DNA from: Bog-473 sp963745665
GTDB taxonomy: Bacteria > Actinomycetota > Acidimicrobiia > Acidimicrobiales > RAAP-2
Direction: 5' to 3'
NCBI GenBank assembly: GCA_963745665.1
Contig: CAVUYE010000002.1
Coordinates: 310,001-374,000 of the forward strand
DNA length: 64,000 nt
The translations under genes and the position numbers were made by a program. This document shows positions 52,563 through 60,987 of this stretch, in pieces; position 1 is the first letter of the stretch; each line of letters begins with the position of its first letter. Below the pieces are notes generated by a model. That model made no database searches. It had not been told where the DNA came from and was given only the letters and a program-made list of their open reading frames with translations.

Positions 52563-52771
52563 TCAGCGCCTCCGCAACTGGGGATCGGCCGGCTGCAGCC
52601 ATGTGGTGACGACCGCGTCCGCCTTAGCCAGCTCGCCCTCGGTGACGTAGAGGCCCCTCGTGGGCAGGGTCGCGTCGAGCTCGACGAGCACCGGTCGCAG
52701 GTGCACCTCAACGGCGAGGGCGTGGTGGGCTCCCGCGCCGGGTTCCCCACGACGAGACCGAGCCTGGGCAT
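52563..52771 (-). pseudogene. NADPH-dependent FMN reductase, internally deleted remnant
   Basis: Only about 14 N-terminal residues (PRLGLVVGNPARE, the start of the flavodoxin-like fold) and about 50 C-terminal residues (LRPVLVELDATLPTRGLYVT) remain, joined by a deletion of roughly 110 residues with a frame change. The family norm is about 190 residues. Such reductases commonly supply reduced flavin to LLM monooxygenases of the NtaA type, and a remnant of one lies 2.4 kb away. Confidence 0.55.
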
Positions 52772-52779
52772 GGCTGCGA

Positions 52780-53820
52780 TCAACCGAAGGTGGCGATGAC
52801 CTGGGGCAGGTCGACGATGGTCCGGATGCCCGGTTCCGCCGCACAGACGAAGGGGATGGCGTTGACCGGTCGGTGCGCCGTGAGGCCGGGCGACGTGGCC
52901 GCCCACTCGTCGGGTGGCACCGGGAACCGGATGTCGACGTCGAGCGGCGTGTCGCCCTGCACGAGCACGTGCCAGCCCGTCTGGCGCAGGTCCCAGTCCG
53001 GCTCGACGTCGCTCGTCAAGTACCAGTTGGCGCTGAACGTCACGAGCGGCTGCCCGTCCCGCATGCCACGGACCTGCATCCGCTGCGCGCCGATGCTGCC
53101 GGCCGGCAGATGGCCGGCCGCAACGTCCACGTCGTGGCGGGCCGTGGCCACCTGCCCGGTCGCCTCGACCGTGTCGAGCGGGAGCGAGAGTGCCTCGGCG
53201 AGCACCTCGAGCGAGCCGGCGAACGAAGCGCCGCCGTGGGCCTCGACGCCTCTCGGGTCGAAGCTGGCGGGGTCGCGCCCGAACCCCATCAGGTCGAAGA
53301 TGAGCTCCGGCGAGTTGCGCGACGACATGTCGGCGAACTCCTCAATCAGCAGATGATCGAGGCGCCGTTGCAGCGACGTCAGCACGAGCGGCAGCGCCTC
53401 GGTGATGAACCCCGGGCTCGAGCCCGTGCTGTGCAGCGAGGACTCCCCTTGCGCGCAGGCCGTCTCGAGCCGGCGGCGGGTTTCCGGATCGAGCCGGGCC
53501 GGATTGTGGAATTCGCTGCGGGTCGACACCACGTTCGCGCCTGCCCCGAGCAACAGGCACAGCACGTCCAGATCCACCCGGTCGGCCATGTAGAGGACGC
53601 AGTCCGGCTGCAGGGCGAGGATCTCGCCCACGTCGCGCGTGGCCCGCACGCCCGTGGGTGCGGCGCCGCACAATTCTCCGGCGTCGCGCCCGGCCTTGTC
53701 CTCCGAGTAGACGTAGAGCCCCACCAGGTCGAAGTCCGGATGCTCTATGACTGCGCGCAGGGAATGCGAGCCGATATTCCCGGTGGCCCACTGGACCACC
53801 CTGTAGCGATCGGCGCTCAT
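52780..53820 (-). CDS. DapB-like NAD(P)-binding protein
   Basis: This 346-residue protein has the N-terminal Rossmann motif of dihydrodipicolinate-reductase-like enzymes (VVQWATGNIGSHSLRAVIEH), a YVYSEDKAGRDAG segment and a C-terminal mixed domain. It is not a true DapB; the actinobacterial group is often found beside P450s and probably reduces or dehydrogenates a catabolic intermediate. Its ATG overlaps the P450 stop (ATGA). Confidence 0.8.
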   Translation of the reverse strand: MSADRYRVVQWATGNIGSHSLRAVIEHPDFDLVGLYVYSEDKAGRDAGELCGAAPTGVRATRDVGEILALQPDCVLYMADRVDLDVLCLLLGAGANVVSTRSEFHNPARLDPETRRRLETACAQGESSLHSTGSSPGFITEALPLVLTSLQRRLDHLLIEEFADMSSRNSPELIFDLMGFGRDPASFDPRGVEAHGGASFAGSLEVLAEALSLPLDTVEATGQVATARHDVDVAAGHLPAGSIGAQRMQVRGMRDGQPLVTFSANWYLTSDVEPDWDLRQTGWHVLVQGDTPLDVDIRFPVPPDEWAATSPGLTAHRPVNAIPFVCAAEPGIRTIVDLPQVIATFG

Positions 53821-55019
53821 GACGGGACGAGGACCGGCAGCTTCTCCCACCCCCGCACCGTGGAGGTCCGTGCCTGTACCGCGTTGGCCGTGTCGACCTC
53901 CCACTCTGGGAAGCGCCGCAGGAGTTCTTCCAGCGCGACGCGCGCCTCGAGTCGCGCCAGGTGCGCGCCCAAACAGAAGTGCAGGCCGTACCCGAAGCTC
54001 AGGTGGCGCTGGGCCTTGCGGTGGATGTCGAACGTGTCGGGGTCGGGGAACTCCCGCTCGTCGCGGTTGGCCGACGCGTTGAGGAGCACCATGACGCTCC
54101 CGGTTGGAACGGTTCGGCCGTGGTGCTCGACGTTCGTGGTCACGTAGCGCGCCTGGACGGGGGAGGGCGGTTCGTAGCGCAGGCACTCCTCAATGGCGGC
54201 CGGAATCAGCGACGGGTCGTCTACCAGCGCCTTGCGCTGGTCGGGGTGCTCGGCCAGGAGCTTGCCGGCCCAGCCGATGAGGCGCGTCGTGGTCTCGTTC
54301 CCGGCCCCTGAGAGCAGGCCGATGTAGCCGAGGATCTCGTCGCGGGTCAGGGTGCGCACGGTTCCGTCCACGTCGGTGAACTCGGCGGTGAGGAGCTCCG
54401 TCATCAGGTCGTCGGAGGGATGCTCCGCTCGCCAGTCGATGTAGGCGCCGTAGTCGGAGTCGGTCTGCCGGCTGGCATCGATGTCGACCTCGGGCATGAC
54501 ACCCGCTTCGAGCCGCAGGCCCTCGTCGATGTGGTCGCGGATCGCCTGCTGGTCCTTCTCGGGAATGCCGAGCAGCATGCCGATGGTGCGCATCGGGATC
54601 TCCGCGCCCAGGTCGAGGATGAAGTCGAAGTCCCCCTGGCCGACCAGAGGATCGAGCGTGCGTGCCGCGAAGTCCCGCACCTGCGGCTCAATGGCCGCCA
54701 TGCGCCGGGGCGTGAAGACGCGGCTCATGATGCCGCGATGGAGATCGTGGTCCGGCGGGTCCTCGAAGATGAACAACCCCGGGGGCATCTCCATCTCCGC
54801 TTTGATGATCTCGAGCACCGAGCCCTTGGCCGAGCTGTACGTCTGCCATTCGACCGCGGCGCGCTCCACGTCCTCGTACCGGCTGATGGCGTAGAAGTCG
54901 TACTTCTCGTTGTAATAGAGGGGGGCCTCGTCGCGCAGCCGTTTCCAGACCGGGTAGGGGTCGGCGTCGATCTCGAAGTCGTAGGGGTCGTAGTAGGGCG
55001 CGGGCGCGGTGGTGGTCAT
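53817..55019 (-). CDS. Cytochrome P450
   Basis: This 400-residue P450 has the I-helix motif GAGNETT, the ExxR pair EECLR and the haem loop FGYGLHFCLGAHLARLE with Cys349. It is of a different subfamily from the two paralogous P450s (40333, 46800) and closer to the CYP123/CYP125-like actinobacterial groups by general look; the exact family cannot be assigned. It is the first gene of a coupled pair with the DapB-like gene. Confidence 0.92.
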   Translation of the reverse strand: MTTTAPAPYYDPYDFEIDADPYPVWKRLRDEAPLYYNEKYDFYAISRYEDVERAAVEWQTYSSAKGSVLEIIKAEMEMPPGLFIFEDPPDHDLHRGIMSRVFTPRRMAAIEPQVRDFAARTLDPLVGQGDFDFILDLGAEIPMRTIGMLLGIPEKDQQAIRDHIDEGLRLEAGVMPEVDIDASRQTDSDYGAYIDWRAEHPSDDLMTELLTAEFTDVDGTVRTLTRDEILGYIGLLSGAGNETTTRLIGWAGKLLAEHPDQRKALVDDPSLIPAAIEECLRYEPPSPVQARYVTTNVEHHGRTVPTGSVMVLLNASANRDEREFPDPDTFDIHRKAQRHLSFGYGLHFCLGAHLARLEARVALEELLRRFPEWEVDTANAVQARTSTVRGWEKLPVLVPS

Positions 55020-55478
55020 GAGTGTCCCCTTTCAGCTTCGCGGGCGGGTCAACCTCTCGCTTCTCGTGCGGCCAACGGTCGAAAGTATCATTGCTGTATG
55101 GAAAGAGGACCATTCCCAAAGGGCTGGCCCTCCATCCCAGCGATGCGGCGACCACCCGGCACATCGGTCTCGGCGCGACGTACTCGACGACCTACTACTC
55201 GCCGTATCACGTGGCCCGCACGTTCCGCCTGGTCGTGCCCGAGCTGCAGCGCCGGGGTGTTTTCGCGACCGCTACACGGGCTCGACGCTCCGGGCGCATC
55301 TCTGTCTCGGGCGCCCCGCGTCGCTCCACGTTGCCTGACACGTCCATCTGCGTTGTCCCAGAGAGCTGGCACCGGCGCAGATGTCCGGTTGCGCTGTCAC
55401 GATGGCGTGTGACCGGCCCGTGCCGACAGCCGTACGGCGGGGGGTGACGTGCCAACCGTCGCCCGCCATACTGACGGC
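55020..55478. other. Divergent gap holding a monooxygenase remnant
   Basis: This region carries the promoter side of the P450 gene and the decayed LLM monooxygenase at 55103-55335. No intact gene is supported. An AT-richer patch at 55075-55100 is the likely P450 promoter. Confidence 0.4.
55103..55335 (+). pseudogene. NtaA/SnaA-type LLM flavin monooxygenase, deleted remnant
   Basis: The segment IGLGATYSTTYYSPYHVART is a hallmark of nitrilotriacetate-monooxygenase-like LLM proteins, and it runs straight into VPELQRRGVF, which belongs near their C terminus, followed in another frame by DRYTGSTLRAHL. About 300 central residues are missing. It is a clear deletion remnant, not an active gene. Confidence 0.65.
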
Positions 55479-55946
55479 ATGGAAACGTTTCGTCACTCGG
55501 ACTCGATCGTGATCAACCGCCCGCCAGAGGTGCTCTACGACATGGTGGCGGACGTCACGCAGATGGGCGCGTTGAGCCCGGTGTGTGCGGCCTGTTGGTG
55601 GGACGAGGGCGACGGCCCGCGGGTGGGCGCCAAATTCACGGGCCGGAACGAGCGGCCCGAGCGAACGTGGGAGACCCGCTCAGAGGTCGTCGTGGCAGAT
55701 CCCGGCCGGGAGTTCGCGTGGGTCGTGGCTGAGCCACCGACCCGAGCCCGATGGGGCTATTCATTCTCTGCGGTGGACGGCGGCACCGAAGTGACGGAGA
55801 CATGGGAGCTGCCTCCGGAGGGCGCCGCGTTCTTCGAAAAGATGTTCGGTGATGACGCGCTCAAGGAAATTACGGTGCGCAGCGACGCTGCGAAGAGCGG
55901 CATCGGGGAGACCTTGGCTGCCATGAAGGCGATCGCAGAGGCCTGA
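55479..55946 (+). CDS. SRPBCC/START-like ligand-binding protein
   Basis: This 155-residue protein has the helix-grip fold pattern of polyketide cyclases: DSIVINRPPEVLYDMVADVT, the WETRSEVVVADPGREFAW strand and the long C-terminal helix. It may bind a hydrophobic catabolite or cyclise a polyketide. ATG 55479 is used; GTG 55449 is an alternative with a G-rich upstream. Confidence 0.75.
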   Translation: METFRHSDSIVINRPPEVLYDMVADVTQMGALSPVCAACWWDEGDGPRVGAKFTGRNERPERTWETRSEVVVADPGREFAWVVAEPPTRARWGYSFSAVDGGTEVTETWELPPEGAAFFEKMFGDDALKEITVRSDAAKSGIGETLAAMKAIAEA

Positions 55947-55985
55947 CCACTCCGTGCGCACCACGACATCGGGGTGAATGTCGCG

Positions 55986-57155
55986 TCAGAGCCTCTTCAC
56001 CAACGGAATGTTGTAAAGAGCGGACCAGTTGGTGCTCACAATTTTCGCTTTACTGTCATCGGAGAGAGGCAGCTTGTCGAATGAGTCCACGGCGTGCGGG
56101 TACTTCGAGTCACCGTGCGGATAGTCGGTCGAAAAGATGATGCGTTCGTCACCGAACGTCTCCACGAAGTGCGGCACCGTCACTTCGTCTGCCTCGACGG
56201 AGACCCAGCAGTTGCGCTTGAAATACTCCGAGGGCGGCATCGTGAGCTCCGGCGCCTCGTACCAGCCCGTCCACTCCCAGTGCTCGTCGAGGCGGTACAT
56301 GAACCACGGCGCCCACGAGCAGTTACCTTCGAGCAGCGCCACCTTCAGGTCCGGGAAGCGCTCCAGCACGCCACCGCCGCACAGGCACGCTGTCACGAAC
56401 TGGATTCCCAGCGGCTGACTAAACGTGTGCCAGAGCATCAACTTCTCCAGCACCTCCAGGCCGAAGTCGGGAGTCAGGTAGGTCTGGCCCCCGCCGTGGA
56501 AGGAGAGTGGCACGCCCAGTCGCTGGATCTCCGCCCACAGCGGGTCGTAGGCCGGGTGATGCCATGGCCGCCGGTTCACCGTCGCCGGCGGGAGGAAGAT
56601 CGACTTGAATCCGAGCTCCTCGACACAGCGCCGCGCCTCGACGACGGCACCGGCCACGTCGTGCGCCGCGACCATGCCCGAGCCGTACATGCGGTCCGGG
56701 GCGTGGTCGCAGAAGTCCTTGAGCCAATCGTTGTAGGCGCGCGCAATAGCGGTGGCGAACTCTGGCTCCAGGCCGTCGGTGCCGATCTGTTCGGACGAGT
56801 CCAGACCGAGCACGAACAGCCCGCGGGAGGGGAACAGCACCGCCATGTCGAGCCCCTCGGCGTCCATGGCGTCGACCTGCGATTGGGCGTCCCAGCCCCG
56901 GGCTTCGGACGCCGCGTAGACATTGTCGTGGTCCTTCTGCCAGCCCGTCTTGCGGCCGTCCACGTGCGTCGGTCGGGTGGCGCCCATCCGCAACATGGTG
57001 TGGTTCTTCACCCGCACCCGCATGTCACGGGTGATCTCGGACAGTCCGCGCGGGGCGGCGTGGGCGTAGGCCGGGTCGATGTAGCGCTCCCACAGGTCGG
57101 GAGGCTCCATCACGTGGAGGTCACTGTCGCAGATGACGTGATCGCGCAGTCCCAT
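55986..57155 (-). CDS. Amidohydrolase family 2 protein
   Basis: ATG 57155, with AAGGGGG upstream, starts 389 residues. Metal-binding elements are the N-terminal CDSDLHVMEP (His replaced context D-x-H), LSFHGGG and the late FSTDYPHGDSKYP motif. This is the third amidohydrolase of the window and closest to the one at 32845-34104. It is the first gene behind a CTGACACA-type operator. Confidence 0.87.
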   Translation of the reverse strand: MGLRDHVICDSDLHVMEPPDLWERYIDPAYAHAAPRGLSEITRDMRVRVKNHTMLRMGATRPTHVDGRKTGWQKDHDNVYAASEARGWDAQSQVDAMDAEGLDMAVLFPSRGLFVLGLDSSEQIGTDGLEPEFATAIARAYNDWLKDFCDHAPDRMYGSGMVAAHDVAGAVVEARRCVEELGFKSIFLPPATVNRRPWHHPAYDPLWAEIQRLGVPLSFHGGGQTYLTPDFGLEVLEKLMLWHTFSQPLGIQFVTACLCGGGVLERFPDLKVALLEGNCSWAPWFMYRLDEHWEWTGWYEAPELTMPPSEYFKRNCWVSVEADEVTVPHFVETFGDERIIFSTDYPHGDSKYPHAVDSFDKLPLSDDSKAKIVSTNWSALYNIPLVKRL

Positions 57156-57175
57156 GATTGAAGCCCCCTTCTTTC

Positions 57176-57193
57176 CCTGACACACGAGTCAGG
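57176..57193. promoter_or_regulatory. CCTGAC-n6-GTCAGG operator, amidohydrolase promoter
   Basis: CCTGACACACGAGTCAGG is a perfect 6-bp inverted repeat with a 6-base centre, lying 21 bases upstream of the amidohydrolase ATG and facing the divergent dehydrogenase gene. The same motif recurs at 60184-60201. Confidence 0.65.
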
Positions 57194-57262
57194 TTCACTA
57201 TACGCTCGCGTCGGGCGCCCGCTCCGGGCCGCTGCCAGGGCATTCAGACTCGGGGAGGGTCG

Positions 57263-58141
57263 ATGGCGACAGGTGTGATCGGGCTGGGGAACATCGGGAA
57301 GTTCATTGCGGCGAACCTGGTGGCGGACGGCAACGAGGTGGTCGTCTACGACGTCGACGCAGGAGCCGCAAAGGCGATCACGGGCGCCACCGTCGCGCCG
57401 GACGTCGCCTCGGTGGCCCGGCAGGCCGACGTCACCCTCTTGTCGCTGCCCACCCCCGACATCGTGTCGGATGTCGCCGCCGCCTGGGCCGCGGCCGCCT
57501 CGCCGGGAGCCGTCCTGGTCGACCTGTCCACCAACAGCCCGGCTGTCGTCCGCGAGCTGGGGGAGCGCCTGGCCGCATCGGGGCATCACCTGGTGGAGGC
57601 GCCGCTCACCGGCGGGTCCATCGGCGCCGAGAAGCGCATGCTCATGTTCATGGTCGGGGGTGATGACGAGCCTGTAGCCCGTGTCCTGCCCGTGCTTGAG
57701 CCGCTCGGCCGGGCCACGTTCCACGTCGGGCCGCTCGGACTCGGCAACACCATGAAGCTGCTCAACAGTCAGATCGCCTTCACGACGACCTGGGTCTGCC
57801 TCGAGGGACTGGCGCTGGCCAAGAAGGCGGGGATCGAGGTGCCTGCCGCCGTCGAGATCCTGCGCACGGGAGGGGCGTCGAACTTCTTCCTGGACCGTCA
57901 GGTCGAGACGATCGACGGACGGGGCCGGCCCACCCAGTTCGCGCTGGAGCTGGCGGCCAAGGACGCCAAGCTCATCGTGGATTCGGGTACCGCTCTCGGT
58001 GTGCCGACGCCAGTGGCCTCCGCCGTGCGCGGCGTACTCGAGGGCGCAGTCGAGGAAGGGTTGGGCGGCGCCGACTGGAGCGAGCTCGTCGCCTACGCCG
58101 AGCAGCAGGCCGACGTGGCGTTGCGCTGGGACGTGAGCTAG
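57263..58141 (+). CDS. NAD(P)-dependent 3-hydroxyisobutyrate-type dehydrogenase
   Basis: ATG 57263 with GGGGAGGG starts 292 residues. The cofactor loop GVIGLGNIGKFIAANL is at the N terminus, followed by the substrate motif EAPLTGGSIGAEK and the catalytic lysine region GNTMKLLNSQ. It oxidises beta-hydroxy acids or reduces aldehydes. It is divergent from the amidohydrolase; its stop overlaps that of the convergent CMD gene. Confidence 0.87.
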   Translation: MATGVIGLGNIGKFIAANLVADGNEVVVYDVDAGAAKAITGATVAPDVASVARQADVTLLSLPTPDIVSDVAAAWAAAASPGAVLVDLSTNSPAVVRELGERLAASGHHLVEAPLTGGSIGAEKRMLMFMVGGDDEPVARVLPVLEPLGRATFHVGPLGLGNTMKLLNSQIAFTTTWVCLEGLALAKKAGIEVPAAVEILRTGGASNFFLDRQVETIDGRGRPTQFALELAAKDAKLIVDSGTALGVPTPVASAVRGVLEGAVEEGLGGADWSELVAYAEQQADVALRWDVS

Positions 58142-58518
58142 TCGGTCCCCAGCACGTCGGCAGCCACCCGCATGGCCGACCCGGCCGCAGGCACGCCGGC
58201 GTAGATCGACGTGTGCATGATGATCTCGACGATCTCCTCGCGTGAGATGCCCACGTTCAGCGCGCCGGCGATGTGCGAGCGAAGCTCCTCGGGCTGGCCG
58301 AGCGCGGCGAGGAGGGCGACGGTGATCATGGAGCGGTCTCGCACCGGGAGGCCCGGGCGGGACCAGATGTCGCCGAACGCGCTCTGCTGCACGTGGTCGA
58401 AGTAGTCCGGGGCCAGCTTGGCCGCAGGGAACTGGCCGCCGGGGCCCTTGAGGATGGCGGGCCAGAGCTGGCCCTGTATCTCGCGGCCGGTGGCCCTTCG
58501 CTCGTCGCTCGTTGTCAT
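58138..58518 (-). CDS. Carboxymuconolactone decarboxylase/AhpD-like protein
   Basis: This 126-residue protein has the CMD core DRSMITVALLAALGQPEELR followed by the HIAGALNVGISREEIVEIIM helix, like PcaC but without the CxxC redox motif. The ATG overlaps the stop of the upstream thiolase (ATGA), so it belongs to the DUF35-thiolase unit. Its catalytic role is unclear. Confidence 0.85.
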   Translation of the reverse strand: MTTSDERRATGREIQGQLWPAILKGPGGQFPAAKLAPDYFDHVQQSAFGDIWSRPGLPVRDRSMITVALLAALGQPEELRSHIAGALNVGISREEIVEIIMHTSIYAGVPAAGSAMRVAADVLGTD

Positions 58519-59691
58519 GTTCCGACTCCTTCCACTCCTAAGAGGTTGACCGTCGCAATGCTCCCGCCGCCAACCAGGTGCGCCAGCGCGACCTTGGCGC
58601 CATCGACCTGGCGGCCCGTCGCCTCGCCTCGTAACTGCAGCACGGCCTCGTGCAACATGGCCGTGCCCGTGGGCCCACCCGGGTGCCCCCGGGCGAGCAG
58701 GCCGCCGTCCGTGTTGAATGGGATCCGCCCACCCGGACCCGTCTCTCCCTCGACCACCAGGTTCTCGCCCTCGCCCTCGGCGCAGAACCCGAGCAGCTCG
58801 TAGTACTCGAGCTCCTCGTTGACGAAGGCGTCGTGGCAGTAGGCCACGCTCACGTCCTCGGGCCCGAGGCCGGCCGCCTGATAGCACTCGTAGGCGGTGT
58901 CGCGGGTCATGGAGGACGGGCCGACGACCGGGCCGACGAACGTGTGGCCCGGCGAGTACGTCTCCGACATGAGCGCCGAGGCCATGGCGCGCACCACGGG
59001 ACGGTCCGGCTGGCGCGGCCCGCACCAGGTCCTCGCGGGCAACGATGATGCAGGCCGCGCCATCGTCGGGCGGGCAGCACATCATGGTGGTCAGCGGCTC
59101 GGCCACCATGCGGGAAGCCAGTACCTCCTCGGGCGTCACCACGTGGTCGGACTGGCGATGCGCCGTCGGACACGTGGCGCCGTAGTTCCAGTTCTTCGCC
59201 GCGATGGTGGCGAAGTGCTCGGGCGTCGTGCCACGGTCGTGCATGCGGCGTTGCGCCCACAACGCGAAGTAGGCCGCCGGGAGGATCGGCGCGTCGATCT
59301 GGTCCCGGCCGGCGCCGCGGCCACCTCCACCGACCATGTCGGTGAACTTGTCGAAGCAGAGCGCCATGGCCACGTCGGCCCGGCCGGAGCTGACGGCCCA
59401 GGCGGCATCTCGGAAGGCCACCAGCCCGGTGGCCGATGCGTTCTCGATGTGCGTGACCGGGAGCCCGGTCAGGCCGAACTCCTTCATGGCCTTGATGCCC
59501 AGCATGGAGGCCGGCTGGATGTACCCCACGAAGGCCTCGTCGACGTCGGCGAGCGTCATGTTGGCATCGTGCAGGGCGAGGAGGCCGGCGTCCCGCGCCA
59601 GGACGGCGCCGGGGATGTCCTTGTGCATGCCGAAACGGACCATGCCGATGCCGGCGACGGCGACGCCGTCGAACTTGAGTCCCCGCCTCAT
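58515..59691 (-). pseudogene. Second SCP2-thiolase-like (Ltp2-type) gene, one +1 frameshift
   Basis: From ATG 59691 the reading frame gives KFDGVAVAGIGMVRFGMHKD, EAFVGYIQPASMLGIKAM and DDGAACIIVAREDL, then shifts +1 near 59012-59020 and continues with SETYSPGHTFVGPVVGP, the active-site-like CHDAFVNEELEYYELLGFC and GGLLARGHPGGPTG. Repaired, it is about 391 residues, the size of the intact paralogue at 43273-44445. The GHPGG segment retains a thiolase-type His. The single shift could be a consensus error; I would treat the gene as probably functional. Confidence 0.75.
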
Positions 59692-60137
59692 GCGGCACCC
59701 CCGGTCGTGGTCGTCCCGGCGGTGTGTGCAGCCGGGCGAAAGCGATAGATCACGACGTCGTTCCCGTCGTTGTCCTGGCGCAGCGTCTCGAGGTCGATCT
59801 CGACCTCCATGCCGATGGCGAAGTCGTCCCGGCCACCTGAGAGGATGGACTGGACCCGCGGCCCCTCGGGCAGATCGACCTGCGCCACGCCATAGCCGGC
59901 GACGTCGGCGTCCTTCTTCCCGAACATGGGGACGTGGCAATAGGTCCAGGTATGGATGGTGCCGCGGGTCGAAAGCTCCACGTCCTCTGTGCCCTCGTGA
60001 AGGCATTTGGCGCAGACGAGCCGGCGGGGGAAGAAGACCTCGTTGCAGGCGGGGCAGTGGCTCCCGAGGAGGCGCGGCGGTTCGGCTGTGTCGTCGGGTA
60101 TCCGGAAGAACCCCTTTTCGATGGGGACTCGCGCCAT
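59688..60137 (-). CDS. Zn-ribbon OB-fold (DUF35) partner protein
   Basis: This 149-residue protein has a zinc ribbon (CPACNEVFFPRRLVCAKC) and an OB-fold (ELSTRGTIHTWTYCHVPMFG, YGVAQVDLPEGPRV). Its stop overlaps the thiolase ATG, giving a second DUF35/thiolase pair in this window. It would stabilise or feed the thiolase-like aldolase. It is the first gene of the minus-strand unit behind the 60184 operator. Confidence 0.87.
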   Translation of the reverse strand: MARVPIEKGFFRIPDDTAEPPRLLGSHCPACNEVFFPRRLVCAKCLHEGTEDVELSTRGTIHTWTYCHVPMFGKKDADVAGYGVAQVDLPEGPRVQSILSGGRDDFAIGMEVEIDLETLRQDNDGNDVVIYRFRPAAHTAGTTTTGGAA

Positions 60138-60450
60138 CTGCTCCTCGCTGTGCCGTGTTGATCTGGGTCAACCGCCGGGGGAGTCTGACACAGGAGTCAG
60201 GAAACGCCCAGCCGGACGAGGCGGCGCCGGGCCAGGGACTCAGGGGGTCCGATCACGCTCCAGGAGCTACAGCAGATCGTCGATCGAGGCAACCATCGGG
60301 GCCAAGCGCGTGCGGCTGGCGACCGAGCGCTCCCAGGAATGGAGCTCCTCGTTCACGGCCGTCGCAACGTCTCGGCCGGCGGGTCAGCCGGAGCAGCACG
60401 CGCCGACGCTCAGAGGCAAAGAGACTTTGTCCGGCCTAATCTCGCTGACC
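60138..60450. other. Divergent gap with operator, no supported gene
   Basis: The gap between the DUF35 gene and the cupin gene holds an inverted-repeat operator near 60184. The rest looks non-coding. TTG 60428 is a possible alternative cupin start. Confidence 0.4.
60184..60201. promoter_or_regulatory. CTGAC-n6-GTCAG operator, DUF35/thiolase promoter
   Basis: TCTGACACAGGAGTCAGG matches the site at 57176-57193 at 16 of 18 positions and keeps the CTGAC/GTCAG arms. It lies 47 bases upstream of the DUF35 start. Both sites probably bind one regulator, not encoded in the window. Confidence 0.6.
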
Positions 60451-60987
60451 GTGGCCGAGCCCACTCCTACGCCGCCCTCGCCCCGGGTCGAGGGCTTGGA
60501 GCCCACCTTCCGACACCTGGACGACCCCGAGGTGCCCTGGCAGGCGATTAAGGCCCAGCGAAACGCCGACGGCTCCGTCGCCCGGGTGTGGGAGAAGTGG
60601 CTGGCCTTCTCGTCCGATCCTCAGTACCTGACCATCTACGCCCGCTACGACCCGGGCATGGTGGTGCGCCGGCACGGACACTTCTCGCCGCACGTCGTCT
60701 TCGTCCTTGAGGGGGAGGTCAGGTTCGGTGATCGCCCATGCCCGGCGGGGACTCACATCGAGTTGCCGCTCGGCGCCGCCTTTGGCCCCGTGGTCGCCGG
60801 CCCCGAGGGCGCGGTCATGTTCGAGGTGATGATGGGCGACCCGCGCAGCTGGGGCGACGAGCCCGAGGCCTACCAGGCGGCCCTGGCGGCGCAGGGCGCG
60901 GAGTCATTGCCGGATCCCCCGCTCGAGTTCCCCGGATGGTTGGCCGACCTGCGCGCGCACTGGGCTGGTGCGGCGGAACGGCCTTAA
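60451..60987 (+). CDS. Cupin-domain protein
   Basis: This 178-residue protein has one cupin barrel with the metal motif RRHGHFSPHVVFVLEGEVRFGD (two His in HGH, a third in FSPH) and a closing strand PAGTHIELPLG. GTG 60451 is used for lack of a better start; the ribosome site is weak. It may be a dioxygenase or a sensor of a catabolite. Its end overlaps the convergent ligase by 4 bases. Confidence 0.75.
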   Translation: MAEPTPTPPSPRVEGLEPTFRHLDDPEVPWQAIKAQRNADGSVARVWEKWLAFSSDPQYLTIYARYDPGMVVRRHGHFSPHVVFVLEGEVRFGDRPCPAGTHIELPLGAAFGPVVAGPEGAVMFEVMMGDPRSWGDEPEAYQAALAAQGAESLPDPPLEFPGWLADLRAHWAGAAERP

